Under the pieces are notes generated by a model. The model had not been told where the DNA came from and made no database searches. It saw only the letters and a list, made by a program, of their open reading frames with translations. The position numbers and the translations under genes were made by a program. Shown here piece after piece: positions 1-12,271 of a stretch of DNA of 64,000 bases; the first letter of the stretch is position 1; the number at the start of each line of letters is the position of its first letter. The stretch is taken from positions 66,864,565-66,928,564 of the forward strand of contig CM039211.1 of assembly GCA_008360975.2 (NCBI GenBank), written 5' to 3'. This DNA comes from Lichenostomus cassidix (Eukaryota > Chordata > Aves > Passeriformes > Meliphagidae).

Positions 1-2689
1 CACCATATGGACTATGGCAGACATAAAGTAAGACAGAAAAAACTCCAAGCAGGAATACCCATCTAAACCCAGATGTGTTAGTCCAGCTGTGGGCACCTTT
101 GGTCTGTGTAGTGGGCACTTTCTCCATTTTACAGCTAGCCTGCATTTTAGTCTGCCTCAGCATCATGCTGAGGGCTCATGCTGAAGTGTTGATCTACAAT
201 AAATTGCTCCATAAGTCACATCTTTTGAAGCCAGATTTCCCCTGTGCTCTGGTACAAATATTCTCCTGGACTCCCTTACAGCAACCTCTGATTTGAACTA
301 AGAAGCAGTTCTATTTCTTCACTCTGTCACCTCCAAATGTGTTTCTTGTTGGTTACTGACAGCAACTTTCAGGAAAACAGCATCCAAAACCATCAAGTTA
401 TTATCAGCAGAGTAGAAATCTTTCACATTCTTTTCCTGTCAATGACAAATCGCCATTTTTCTGTTTATTCTCCTCCCTGGGTCACTTATCTATTCTGTTT
501 GCCAATGGATCTGCTGCTGTGAAAGTCTGCTTTGACACTCAGTTTATCCAGAGTTCACTGACTTTTTGTTTTGCTGGAGCAAATAGTTTGTCCCTCCTTG
601 TTACTGAGACAAAGCAGTGTGTCTACAACAAAGTTCCCAAATGTCCTCCATCAAGGACATTGCCAGCTATTCTGCATTTGTTATCATGCTTGACACCGTA
701 GGTAGGCCTTGACACCTCACAGAGGAACCTCTGCCAGCTACCACAAGTGAAACCAGGGCCAGGCACCCTGAGGAGTATAAGCAAAAAGCAAGGCTGCTCT
801 CCTTCAATCAGCCACAAGAGACACCCCAAAATTACTCACTCAGCCATCTAGAAAGTATAGGATACCTCACTCTCAAACAAAGTAACTCCAGCATCACTTT
901 TTCTCCATCAAGAGACAGTAAGAGCAGGATTTAGAGGAACAGGGCAGTGTCTGGAGCCTCCCTCCCCACAGTGCCAACTTGGACAGCAGTACAAGTTATC
1001 CTACATAGAGGTGGGAGGAAGGAAGATAGAAAGCTTCATTTCTCACCATGGGTATTTGGGACAAAGGCAAAAAAGTGATGTTAGTCCAGATGACTCATTT
1101 TGACTCAAGGCAATAGTGTAGATTTTAAAGAGTTGTGATAACTGAGTGCAGCCTGGTCAAAGGTCAAAGCAGCCCAGTCAGACCCCTTGGCAAAGTCTGT
1201 ACTTGAAGAAAGAGCTGCTGGATCCTGCTTGCACTGGGAGTGTATGATACCATTGTAGAGAAGATTTGGCTTTGTTCTGATTATGTGTAGGTGTGGACTT
1301 CCTGCCAAAGATAAACATGGGCAGACAGGCAGGCAGGGAGGAACTTTAGTATGCCCAGCTGGTCCTTCAGTGAGGGAGACCAGAACCATGGAGTCACCAG
1401 CATGCCCATGTTGGACCAGCATGGCAGGGTATAGCATAAAGGGCTCCTGCCCTGTGATGCACACTCAGAAAAAGAGATTGCTGGTCTGTATCTGCACTTT
1501 TTGCTATTCCTGTCTATTAAATGGGAAAGCAGCATTTCTGCTGTGGAATGTGTAGTAAGAATGAAAAATCTGAAAAATTGAAAAAAAAAAAGAGTTTTGG
1601 TCAACATTATCATAGAAGACTTTAGTCCTTGATTTTTGTTTTTCTCAGAAAACCTGCTGTGAAATCATAGTCCCTGTCCACATCCACACTCCTGTGCTCT
1701 AGAAAAGTGCCAGGATAAACACAGTGAATCAAGTCACAAGTAAAGAGGAGAAGCCACCCCAGAGATGAATGCCCAAATGCCACCCTGTCATATGGTGAGA
1801 GTTTGGCTGCCCCTGTCACACTTGAGAGTCTTTGCACATCCAGGAACTTCATGGTGAAAAGAGTGTCCCTCCTCATTAGTTGGAGGACACCTTTCTGCCA
1901 CTGCCTGAGATACCTCCGTGGGGAGGATGTTGGAGACACTTTTGAGGGGAAGATTGCTTTTCAGGCCAGGAGGCTGATGCCTGCATGGAGGCAAAATCAG
2001 ATATCCCAGAAAGGCTCATCTGAGCCCCTTCTTCCTAGACCCCATGTATTGTTTAAAGGAAGGTTAAGTCCTACACAGAACTACAACTAAAACAGAAGTA
2101 TTAAGGCTTTCCTTCTTTCAGTACCATATAAAAAGATAAACTGTAACTAGACATTTAACAAAGTTAACTTTAAGGAGCACAGGTGGAAACACCAGACTCC
2201 ATAAGGCCTGATGAAATTCAGCCTAGGGTGCTTAAGAGAGCAACTGAAGCAATCTCTGATTTTCATAGCAATTAGCTATGAAAACTTGAAGAGAGGAGAG
2301 ATCCTGGGGGATAAAAGCATGGGGAAAATGCCCAGAGGAAACATAAAACAAAACCAAACCCTGTCTTGAAGGATAGGTTAAAGGACAGTGGATGAATCAG
2401 CCTAATCCCGAACTTTGAGAGCTGGAACAAAGTATTAAGTCATCCATACATATCATATGTACAGGATAAGACAATGAGGATTGGTGAATATGGGCTCGTC
2501 AAGAAAAGACCTTGTCAAGAATTTATTTCCTTCATTTTCAGGGCAACGGGTCTAAAAGAAAGAGTAGATCTGTTATCCCAAATTTTGTACATACTCCCTG
2601 TGATGTCTTCAGAAGAAAGCTAAGGAATTACTATGAAGTGGATGAGTGCTTGAAAATTAATTTCTAAGAGTTTAGTCAGTGATTTTTTT
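1..2689. other. No gene recognised; unassigned DNAI1 intron or downstream sequence
   Basis: Both strands were read for DNAI1 WD40 exons and for other proteins. Only short open frames without recognisable motifs were seen. No CR1 tail or LTR was noticed. Confidence 0.5.
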
Positions 2690-3165
2690 GATGATCTGGG
2701 AGAACATCTCTAGATGGCTCCCACAAGGGACTATCCTGGGTTCAGTTCTATACAATATTTTCATTAGCAAGTTGCACACTGAATTGCAAAACACACAGAA
2801 TGTTTGCAGATTACACAGTTGAAAGACGTTCAATCCCGCTGGGATAAGGACTCAAAGTTACTTTAAAAAACTGGAGACGTAATCTGAAAATAATAAGGTG
2901 AAATGTGATAAAGACAAGAGCAGAGGGACACATATAGGATGAAGAAAGCATTAAACATGTAGAAAATAGGGAATTTCTGGCTAAGTGACAGTAGTGGGGA
3001 AAAGGATTAGTAGGTGGTGAGGGAATCAACAAAGTGATACTGCTGGAGGGACACAGAAATCTTTTCACATGTATTACAAAGTGGTAAGATACAGAAGGCA
3101 ATGACTCTAGTCTGTTAGTACTGGTGAAGACAGCTAGACTGCCCAGTCTCATTTTGAAGAAAACA
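2690..3165 (+). mobile_element. Ancient CR1/L3-type LINE fragment
   Basis: The plus strand resembles a decayed non-LTR reverse transcriptase end and 3' region. GGGACTATCCTGGGTTCAGT then TCTATACAATATTTTCATTAG reads like the QGTILG-x-VLYNIFI motif of CR1/L3 RT. Further on, GGGAATTTCTGGCTAAGTGA, a stretch like TCAACAAAGTGATACTGCTG, and a GTACTGGTGAAGAC segment follow the order seen in old amniote CR1 copies. No frame survives. It is older than the other CR1 copies here. Confidence 0.6.
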
Positions 3166-6100
3166 CCTCAGGACTGATAACACAACATCTGTGATAGCAG
3201 GATGGAAAGGAGAGGGCACTCTGAAGGCCTCTGCCACTTCTCATTTCTGTGGTTCACAAACAGTTCCCCAGTTCCAGAAAGGAAGGTTCGGTTTTATTTT
3301 AAATTCAGTCTCACCTCTCACATGTTTACTGTGTGTCATGTTCAATCACACAGTGACTGCTTTGTTCACGACAATAGATGAGACTCCTTTGTATAGCAAA
3401 CAAGTCTTTTGAGTGTGAGGAAAAGCTGATGGGAAGAGATAAATGAAAATTACTTGTTACTTAAAAATAAATTCCCTGAAAAGTGTTCCTATCTTAAAAT
3501 CTGGGTTTTCTTTTAAATGCAAATGTTTCAGCTATGGCAGGAATCTGCAGATAAGGGAGTTGCTATGCAAAGGAGGGTTCTCAGTGCTATTCTCTCTCTT
3601 GCAGAAAAATTTGTTGACATTTTACCATTAAATCATCCAACAAGACAGAATGGACCAGTTCAATTTGCTTAGGAAGTAAATTTGCCCCCGTGATAGAAGC
3701 CATTGAAGACCTAAGGTCTGCACGAGTAACTCCTCCTGAGGTGAGTCAGTAATATTTAACTATTTAGCTGTAGTGTTTGCCCTGGAGAAGAAATTGTTTA
3801 GACATCTGATGAACATCAAAGTGTTCAAGGATTCTGATGTCTCTCAGTCAGTTTGAGCTTCCTGCATTTCTCTTACATCTGTAATGAGCAACTCTGACCT
3901 AAAGGACTCCCTGCCATCCCATCTGTAGCAGAGACAGGGATTTACTCAGATCTCTCCTTACTTTACCCACTGTATGTTTGTGATAATGAACATGGCATTT
4001 AGGAGAGTCAGGGTGGCTGACAGGCTTGGCAAGAGTAAATAGGTACTGAAACAAGGGCAGCTGCTTTTATCTACAAGGAAATCAGGCAGCAACCAAGGCA
4101 GCCAGTTTGGCAAGCTCATATCTCACCAAGCAAAGATGCGGAAGAAGAATTCTTTCAGAATTCCTATGATAATGAAAAGCATGTCAGAACCCACTGGAAC
4201 AGAGGACACAGCCCAGCATTGCCTGGATGCTCCAGGAGCAGCCCGCAGCCTCAGGATGTCAGGCACCTGCATCATGGGCATGAGGCTGGATGATGACTTT
4301 ATTTATGGGTACCACCAAATACTAGGCCTATCTGGTAGAGTACAGTTGTTCTGGCTACAGGCAATACCAGAAACTTCCCTCCTGATAATTTTGTAAATTA
4401 TTTCTCTCCTTCTAGCAGCATATGGCTAATTGTAAGTTTTGCTACAAGCATTCTCAGGGTTTTCTCCTCCAAAGTCCTTGAAAACTTCCTGATAGCTGAG
4501 GGAAAACAACTTGACAAGCTCAACAGCAATGAGGAAACACTCTAAGATAAACTCCAATGTCATATTTAATCCCATAAACACTCTTCCTCAGAAAAACGCT
4601 GCTCTCCTCCACCTAGATCAAGTGCTCTCCACCTTGATGGGATCTTCCTGGTACTCAGAGGACCAGGCTCCACCTTTTGAGCAGCAGTGAACTCAAGGGT
4701 GCAAGGTTGGCTGAGAGGAGCAAGAAATTACACCATCAGACCATCCACAGATTTGGGGTGAAGAAAAAGGGTGGCAAAACCTTTCCTACTAAAGAGCACA
4801 TTTGGTGATAGTGGGATGGACTTGGCAGTAAGCAGAGAGCGTGGCCATAGGAGTGCCACTGAAGCAGGGCAAAGGCCCAGCTTGAGGCTTGTGCATCACT
4901 CATGCTTCAGAGACTCAGATTTATCTGAAGGAAGCAGAGCTCAGTTATAAATAGCACTGGATAAGGCTGGTCCTACTTTCAATTTGTTTTCTGCCTGCTG
5001 GGATTTGGATGCTCTGCTTTGTACAGTGTTTCACCAGGAATCTGCATATTTATTCCCCTCACAGCACTGACCAGTGAATTTATTATGCTGGCATGATAAC
5101 AGACGAAGAGGGGTGAACCAGACATCATGTCACCTATTTGTCCCATCAGTGGCTGCATTTCTATGTCAGACACAGCACACAGCTGAGCAATGCATGCCAG
5201 AGGCCAACAAAGCTCAGAGTTATTTAACCAGTTGCAATTCACAGCCCTTGGTTTTACCGCTGTGCTCGTGATGCAAGATTCCCAATTTACAATATATAAA
5301 ATACGAAATTTCTCACTCTGTGTGTGGGAAAAGCAGACACACTGGGCAGGCAGACTCACATCCAAACCCCGAAGATACCTGATGTTGCTAAATCAGAGAC
5401 AGCATCTGTAATACACCTGATGAAAGGTTCCTATCACCACAGGATCAAGCGGACTTGCAGCAGGGATGGAGAGAGACTCTCCTGGGGTCTGCTGGGTGCT
5501 GAGAGCCTCAGATACCACACTGAGCTGTGGCAGCTCACTGTGGCTCAAGGGGTGGGAGGAAAGTGGGAGTCAGAGCCAGCCCCAGCTCCCTATACTTTAT
5601 ACATCAATGTGACCTTGGCTGCACCATCTCTGCCTAACTTGCCTCTAGCTCTGCCATTATCATTCTCTTACCTTTAATTTATCCTCTTCAGAGCAGCATT
5701 CTGTTCCACAGGCTATATAAGAGCCATTAAGACCCATCAGTGTGTTTATATATACACTATAAAGCAGAGAACAGGATTCAAATACTCAAACAACCAAACA
5801 AATGCATTACAACTTCTCTGATATTTTAAACCTCAGGCTAACATCTTCTAACATCCCAAGGCTTGAAGGGACTTTTAAATTTTATAAGTGAAATTTTCTC
5901 TACAAATTAGAACCAGTGCAACTAAGAAGCAAAGAAAGTTTCTTGTATTTTGCTTGGAGACATCAGAAAAGAAATAATCAACCAGAAAATGTACAGTAAG
6001 ATGGCTTGGATCTTAAGTAAAAGGAAGAGGGGTAAGAGTAGAATAAGAGGAGAGTCTATTTAGCAAGGAACAGTGAGAGCAAAAGGTAGAAAATAAGTTC

Positions 6101-9100
6101 AGCATCTGAATGAAGTACAGAGGGAAATACAGCATCAAAGCAAAAAGAGCTCATTTTTAGACAAACATTACATGATCTGCAATGAACACTTTGCTAGACA
6201 ATTTCTAACCCAAAAGAATCTATACCCATGGCACAATTTAAAAATAACCATGAATAATTTCTGAATCTCCAGAATTAGATACCATATAATACCATCCAGT
6301 TAGATACCACCTCAAAAAGTACAATGTCAAAGATAAACTATCAGGGATTTTGTTCACTATGGTAAAAGATGTATAGAAATAAACATTTGGATGATTACCT
6401 TTCCTAACCTACAGTGACTTAAAAAGTGTCCAACAGTTTTGTACAAGGTACAAGCATGCTGCAAAAGATTTTAGCCAGCATTTCTGCCACAGCAGTGTCT
6501 TGCAATTTCCACCACCTCTTCCATGCATAAATAGTCCAAAGCTTCCAGACTGATTTTTCTGGGCTCAGCAGAGCCTTTCCAAAAAATGGTGAAAGTTAAC
6601 TCCATGGGAGAAAGGATTTCCTCCAGCAGGGCTGTGCCAGCAGTGACCTCTCACAGTGACTGAGGGCAACCAGAAAGCTGCTGATCTTGACCCTGATTTC
6701 TACAGCAAGCATATGGTAACTCTTCCCAAGCACAGCCCTTCCTGCCCAGCTCCCTCCAGGAGAGCACATGGACACAACTGATGCTTGTCAGTCACTAAAT
6801 GCCTCATGGTGCTGCAGTGAGGAACCCAGTGTCAGAGTCTCAGCAGACAGGACAACTGCAGATAACTGCCTGTTCCTGGACACAGATTTCAGTGTAGGGA
6901 GCATGACTGCAGCTAAGGACTGCTCCAACAAGGAACCCTCTGACAGATTGAGATCTCTGGATCCCAAATGCATGGTTATTAGCCCATGGATGCTCTTCCC
7001 ATGCCTCTGTACTTCTATGCAAATGCAGAGTGAGTGAAGTGATATCTCTGGTGAGGATACAGTGGCCTCTTTTGCTCCTGGGATGTCAGAAGTTAATTTG
7101 ACTTTTTGCCAATTTGCAGTTAGCACTGGGCTAGGTATGCAAGACAGGGCTGGTAGGATGAAAAATGTAGTGGAAAGCTGCAGCTGAAAAGAAAGGTCCT
7201 CTGTGCAAACACTGAACTGACCCAATATGAGAGACACAGTTGCCTTGCATTACTGTAGAGGCTTGGTGATCCTCACGATCAGGTTTCTTCTCTATTTTGC
7301 CTTCAGGCTACATTCTCCCCCCAACTTGGGTTCAGACTCCTTAGCTTCAGGTCTCTGTTGTTTTCCTTTCTTCTCCAGATTTCTGTTTCTCCTCTAGAGT
7401 TATCCCCTAGCAGTATCATCAAAGAGTTGAATGAGATTTTTTTTCACTTAACTACCCTCAGCAAACACCTATTTTGTGCTTTTTAGTGAAGGCAACAGAA
7501 AGGGTGTTGAGGCTGTTCTGAGACAGCTGATCTTTATTCTGACCTTGATAGCAAACTTCTGTCTTATATTTTTCTTTTATTTCCTTTGCATCAAACAATT
7601 TGTTTGCCTGGAGCCAAAGGAACAAAATATTATGTGAAGAAGTAACATCTCAGAGGTGATGCAAGCTGCAAAATCTGTTTGTCTGACTGCAGATGACAGA
7701 TTTAAGAGACTGTCCGTCATCAGAAATGAAACAATGTGCTGGTGTGACAGTGGATTATGGAACAAAATGCTTTTTTTTCTTCTAAGCACAGCAAATATGA
7801 TCAGCTTCCCATAAAGACCTTTCTCGTGGAGTTGTGTGCAGAAGCATAGAATGGGGTAAAGAACAGCAGGCTGTGCTGACTTTAATGGGATTTTCATTTA
7901 CTTCCATCAGCAAAACAAGACTTCAGAGGGTCTGGAGTGGCTTCATAAACTGCAAAAGTTCAGTGTAGACTTATTTAAGGACTTACATTGGAACACAGAA
8001 AATAGACAGGTAGAAGGGATCACACAGTTTTGGGCCAAATTCCAGCAAGCAATTTCAGATGTTTTGTCAGGTTGACATTTGAGATGGGACTTCCATAAGT
8101 TCTGCTGGAAAACTATTCTGCAAGCTGACACTCCTTTTAGTTTTCTTTGGCAGTTTGCAGGCTATTACCCTCTTGCCTTGACTTCTTTGTCCAAACCATG
8201 AGCATCACAACTAACCTGAGTGGCATTTGGTGAAGAATTAGCCTGCAGTGGCCAGCCCTTTCTCTTACCATGCACAAATACAGGGTAGAAAATAGTTCTC
8301 TCAGGATGCCATTTGAAGCTCCATGGTATCAGCTCCTCAGGGAGACCAGATCAGCTTCAGTAAATCAACAATGAACAAAGTTGTGCTTCTAACCAGTGAC
8401 GTCTCCATAGCAATTCCAAACCATGCTGTCCACACAGGCATGCTTGTGACAGCCGAGATTTGCTTGAAGCACAACCAAAAGAAATGTTCCATTTGCAGAT
8501 CCTAGGGTCAACACTCTGCAGTGGAAATTTTGTCAGTAACTCTGATGGTAAGCAAGTAAAATAAAAAATTATTTCCAACCCTCTGCAGCAGTATTGACTC
8601 TGTACTACTCTCAGCAGCAATAATGTCCTTTTGGCTTGATGTGAAAGTAAAATAGAGGCACACAGTGAAAACAAATCTGTTAAATAAGATGTGTTTTAGG
8701 AAGGAGATTGAACAACAGAAACAAACCCTGACACATAGTTTCAGTTATCAATTCCTGATTCTGAACTACTCCAGCTTCCAAATACTTCAAACCAAAAATA
8801 TCTAGTATATCCCAGTGTAGAGAGGGAAGAGAAAAACACTCTTCTCAGCTGTAAATAAACCCTAATCACCATCTTTTTTAATAGAAAGGAGAAAGAACAA
8901 ATTTCAAAGCTAGAAAAAGGAGCGGGTCTATGCTGAGAGCCCCTTCCCAGCAAGGTGTCACTTCTCCCCAGAGAACACAGCTCCTGCGAGCTTTGGCTGC
9001 CGAAGTCTAGTGCAGTTGTGCCAACCTCATTAATCTCCAGAGCCAAGTCCTGGGACTGAGCCACTGGCTAAAAAAATATGCTATTCAGGGACTTGCTTTT

Positions 9101-10217
9101 TTAGGACTTACTCAGAGATGATGGGAGTGTGAGGATTTTGCTGAGCACTATTTTGATTAAAGTAGAGTTCAGGTTAATGCCACATAGGCTTTTTCCCAGC
9201 AGAACATGACAGGTTTGACACAGTTTTACAGGAGGTGACTCCTTTTAAGCTGGGTTTTACATTCAAAGGTAGAGGCCTGAATTCACTGGTTGGAGAGACT
9301 GTTTCTAGTTCTATGTTCCTGTGAGACCTGAGACTGCATGCATACACATTCACATGTCTATGTGCGTGTTAATTCCTCTCTGTATTTGGATCTTCAGCAA
9401 TTAGTAATGAGCAATTAGAAACGTGTAATTTGAAACAAGCTAGAATTTTCCATTATTTACAATGCAATAACACTTAATGAGTGTGAGAGAAATGCCAGAT
9501 CCATAAGAAACCATTGCTATCCTCTTGAAAAAAACTGGGAGTGGTATCAGGCAGACAAACTCTTTCTCAGGTAACAGAATTAGAAAATTTGTATTATTTT
9601 ATTTTGTTCTTAACAATGGGAACATTACATCAGCTTTGTTTTATGCAAACGTATTGAGATATTACTAAGTCACTGAAGATGAAACAGGACAAGAAAAGAG
9701 CTGTCAGTCTGCTTTGCCCACTTCCCATTTTGCTTCCATTGTGAAAAGGGCTGCATTGTTTCAAAAGAAAAAAGCCAGGCAGTCCAGAGAACAAAGGCTC
9801 CTAATTGCTCAGGATAACGTTGTTACTTTTCTACTTTATTCACTTTTTCTACAAAAAAAGGGGATTTTTTGAGGTCTAGGATCTACACAAAGACTGGGCC
9901 TCAGATTAGTGGGGTCTTGGTGGGGGAGAATAGGGGATTTTTGAGCTAAATATGAGAAACAAGGCATCAGTTTCTGGAATCATTTCATGCTGAATAAGAA
10001 ATAACAATCCAATGTCTCAAGCTAACAGATAGTGCACACTGCTTTTCACCACGTCAAATGGAGCGAAAACCTTTTCTAAAACTTTTGGCTGATACTGGCA
10101 AATGCTTACACTTCAGATCTTTCAGATTGCTGTATAATCATCTAATTACTAACTTTGCTCGCTAGTTTTGTATCAAGTTAAAAATTGTAAACTTTAGTAA
10201 AAATATTGGTACTTTAA
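3166..10217. other. No gene recognised; probable intronic sequence
   Basis: About 7 kb of AT-leaning unique-looking DNA. The longest open frame (about 149 codons, minus strand, 6788-7237) shows no known domain and Ser/Leu-rich random-like composition, so it is not called. No repeat family, RNA gene or DNAI1 exon was recognised. Confidence 0.5.
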
Positions 10218-10326
10218 TCATAGAATCACAGCATGGTTTGGGTTGGAAGAGACCTCAAAGACCATTTTGTTCCAAGCCCCTTGCCATGGGCAGGGACACC
10301 TTCCACTTGACCAGGTTGCCCAGAGA
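10218..10326 (-). mobile_element. CR1 LINE 3'-end fragment
   Basis: The plus strand reads ATCATAGAATCACAGCATGG, then a GGTTGGAAGAGACCTCAAAG block and GGGCAGGGACACCTTCCACT. This is the reverse complement of the avian CR1 3' end. About 110 bp is present, the usual 5'-truncated CR1 pattern. Confidence 0.88.
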
Positions 10327-12023
10327 AATTTTCTTATTGCTGAAGAAAACTAACAATTATGATTCTCAGCACTCAACCTGTGGAAATAAAGAAGCAGGAA
10401 CTACAATCTACTCATAGCCACATTTATCCATATCCATGGAGTAGTTTCTCTTCTTTTCAGAGCTACCTTCCTAGAGTGTCTAATGATTTTTTTCTCTTCT
10501 GAGCCCCGCTGCTGCCAAATGGTACATGTAAACCTACCCATAAAAACCCCATACAGATTGCCTCCACTGCTGAATGTCCCTGCTCCTGGTCTGTAGGGAA
10601 CAGGCTGCTAATAACACCCCTTCAGCACACACTGTCCTTTCCAATATCATCTGGGGCACAAATGGTCTGGGATTTTTGAGTCTCTAATGTGCTGTAACAG
10701 CTGCAACCTCCCATAGCATGCTGCAGCAAGACCATGAACAACTGCACACAGTTGTTTGGCCAGTTTTTTTTACTGGAAGCCTAAATGGCAGTGGAAAAAC
10801 TTGGAAGTGTTCTCTGTGTGTGTGGGTGTGGGTGTGGGTGTGGGTGTATGTGTGGGTGTGTGTGTGTTCAAACCTGGCACACTGTATTATGATGAAAACC
10901 CATGTCCAGGCTACTATGTTAATATGTTAGAAAAGCTATAAATATCTGCTAGAGGAAAAACTTTAAACAGAGAGGAAATACAAAATTCATGTCTTCTCTG
11001 AAATGTTACATTTGCACAAATTCTCTGTTTACAGCAAGCACAGGTCTTGCTCTTGGCATATTCCAAGAGTCTCAGTCAGGTTCCCTTGATTTCTTGGACT
11101 TTTACTGGAAGATGCAATATCAAGGAGCCATGGCTGGGGGACAACCCACGCAAGGCATGTGACAAAGTTCAAGGAACATTGACATGTGATTGTATCAGCC
11201 AGCCTAAGTCAGGTGACAGCAACAGTCACCACAGCAACACCTCTAGTCCAGGCTAGCATACCAAGCAAACACCTCAACAGACTCATACAGACCATGTTGA
11301 AACATGTGCTGCCACACTTCCACTGCTAGAAACAAGTTCAAAAGCACATACACCTTCCAGTGCTTCAATCTGAGCTCAGATTACATTGCAGACATAGCTA
11401 GTTAGCTGGATGTAGCAACATAGTCACCCTGACCCTTCACAGTACCATCCATCTGGTGGCTCTTTGTGACAGATGCCAGAGTGGCATTACTATAGGAACA
11501 TTACCTGCACATCACAATTCAGAATTCACTAGAGTACTTCAAGGTCAACTAAAAGGCCAGCTACAAGGTAGTGAGCCTTGAGTCCTGCTGGCAGCCAGTT
11601 CCACAGGCAGCTGCCCCTGGCCTTTTTGTGCCCAACACAGCCCTCTTTTAGGCTGATTTACTTGTTTCACTTGGTTTATGCGCTGCTCATCACTTGCTGT
11701 CCTGTGATTTTCTGTTTGGAACACAAGATAGTGTTGTCTGCTGGTATATACAGAGGACAGCAGTTCATCTTCAAAAAGAAGTTAATTACAATAAAGAAAA
11801 CTAAGGAGAAATAATTATTTATAGCAAACTTTTGCTCACATGTTTAGCTTCTGCTGAGGACCGAGGATTCATGCAGTTGCTTTACCTTTACACATATTTC
11901 AAAATTAGCTTGAAATACAACTTAATCAATCACATGTACTAAAACAGCACCTTTCCCCCATTTTCCTGCTATGCCCAAACTCCGTCCAATTCACTAGTCA
12001 CAGGAAAGGAAAAGCACCCTTAC
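10327..12023. other. No gene recognised; DNAI1 intron with a short GT-rich repeat
   Basis: This is intronic sequence directly 3' (gene sense) of the last visible exon. Apart from the GT-rich repeat at 10813-10868, nothing recognisable was seen. No further WD40 exon was found. Confidence 0.55.
10813..10868. repeat. (TGTGGG)n-type simple repeat
   Basis: A run of TGTGGG hexamers flanked by TG dinucleotides, about 56 bp. In one plus-strand frame it reads as a Val-Trp repeat, which makes spurious open frames. It is G-rich on the plus strand with four GGG runs plus one more, so G-quadruplex formation is possible. Confidence 0.9.
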
Positions 12024-12271
12024 CTGCCACACTGGCTCTGTGTGCTTTCCTGACTTGGCTCCACTCTTGTAGCTGGGCTGGGAAGCTGGCCTCTTCAGGT
12101 TGTAGATGGCCACATTGCCATCGTAGAAGCCCGCTGCCAGGAGGTGGGGGTGGTTACTGTTGAAGTCCACGCTCATGATGCCACTGTCACTGCTGAAGGC
12201 ATACTCTGGGAAAGAAGGGTTCTTCAGGGTGTAGAGCAGGAGCATCCCATGGCTCTGCTTCATGAAGTCAT
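12024..12271 (-). CDS. DNAI1: DNAI1 exon l: WD40 blades, last exon in the window
   Basis: 248 nt: two bases completing Tyr plus 82 codons. It starts [20 protein letters not shown], contains [20 protein letters not shown] and ends [10 protein letters not shown]. Human has [36 protein letters not shown] and [25 protein letters not shown] is a WD40 D-strand-like repeat end. The acceptor is CTTGTTTAG and the donor CAG|GTAAGG, phase 0. The next exon, expected to start VKWQKDD or similar, was searched for on the minus strand below 12024 and not found. Confidence 0.97.

Noticed and set aside
1788..1994. Minus-strand frame containing SQAVAERCPPTNEE considered as the next DNAI1 WD40 exon
   Set aside because: It does not match the expected VKWQKDD...SSDGRIVSW region and has no suitable phase-0 acceptor.
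3600..3745. Possible plus-strand exon ending GAG|GTGAGT
   Set aside because: The donor looks good, but the frames upstream are interrupted by stops and encode nothing recognisable; no acceptor partner.
6788..7237. A 149-codon minus-strand open frame
   Set aside because: No recognisable domain, Ser/Leu-rich random composition, overlapping frames on both strands; compatible with chance.
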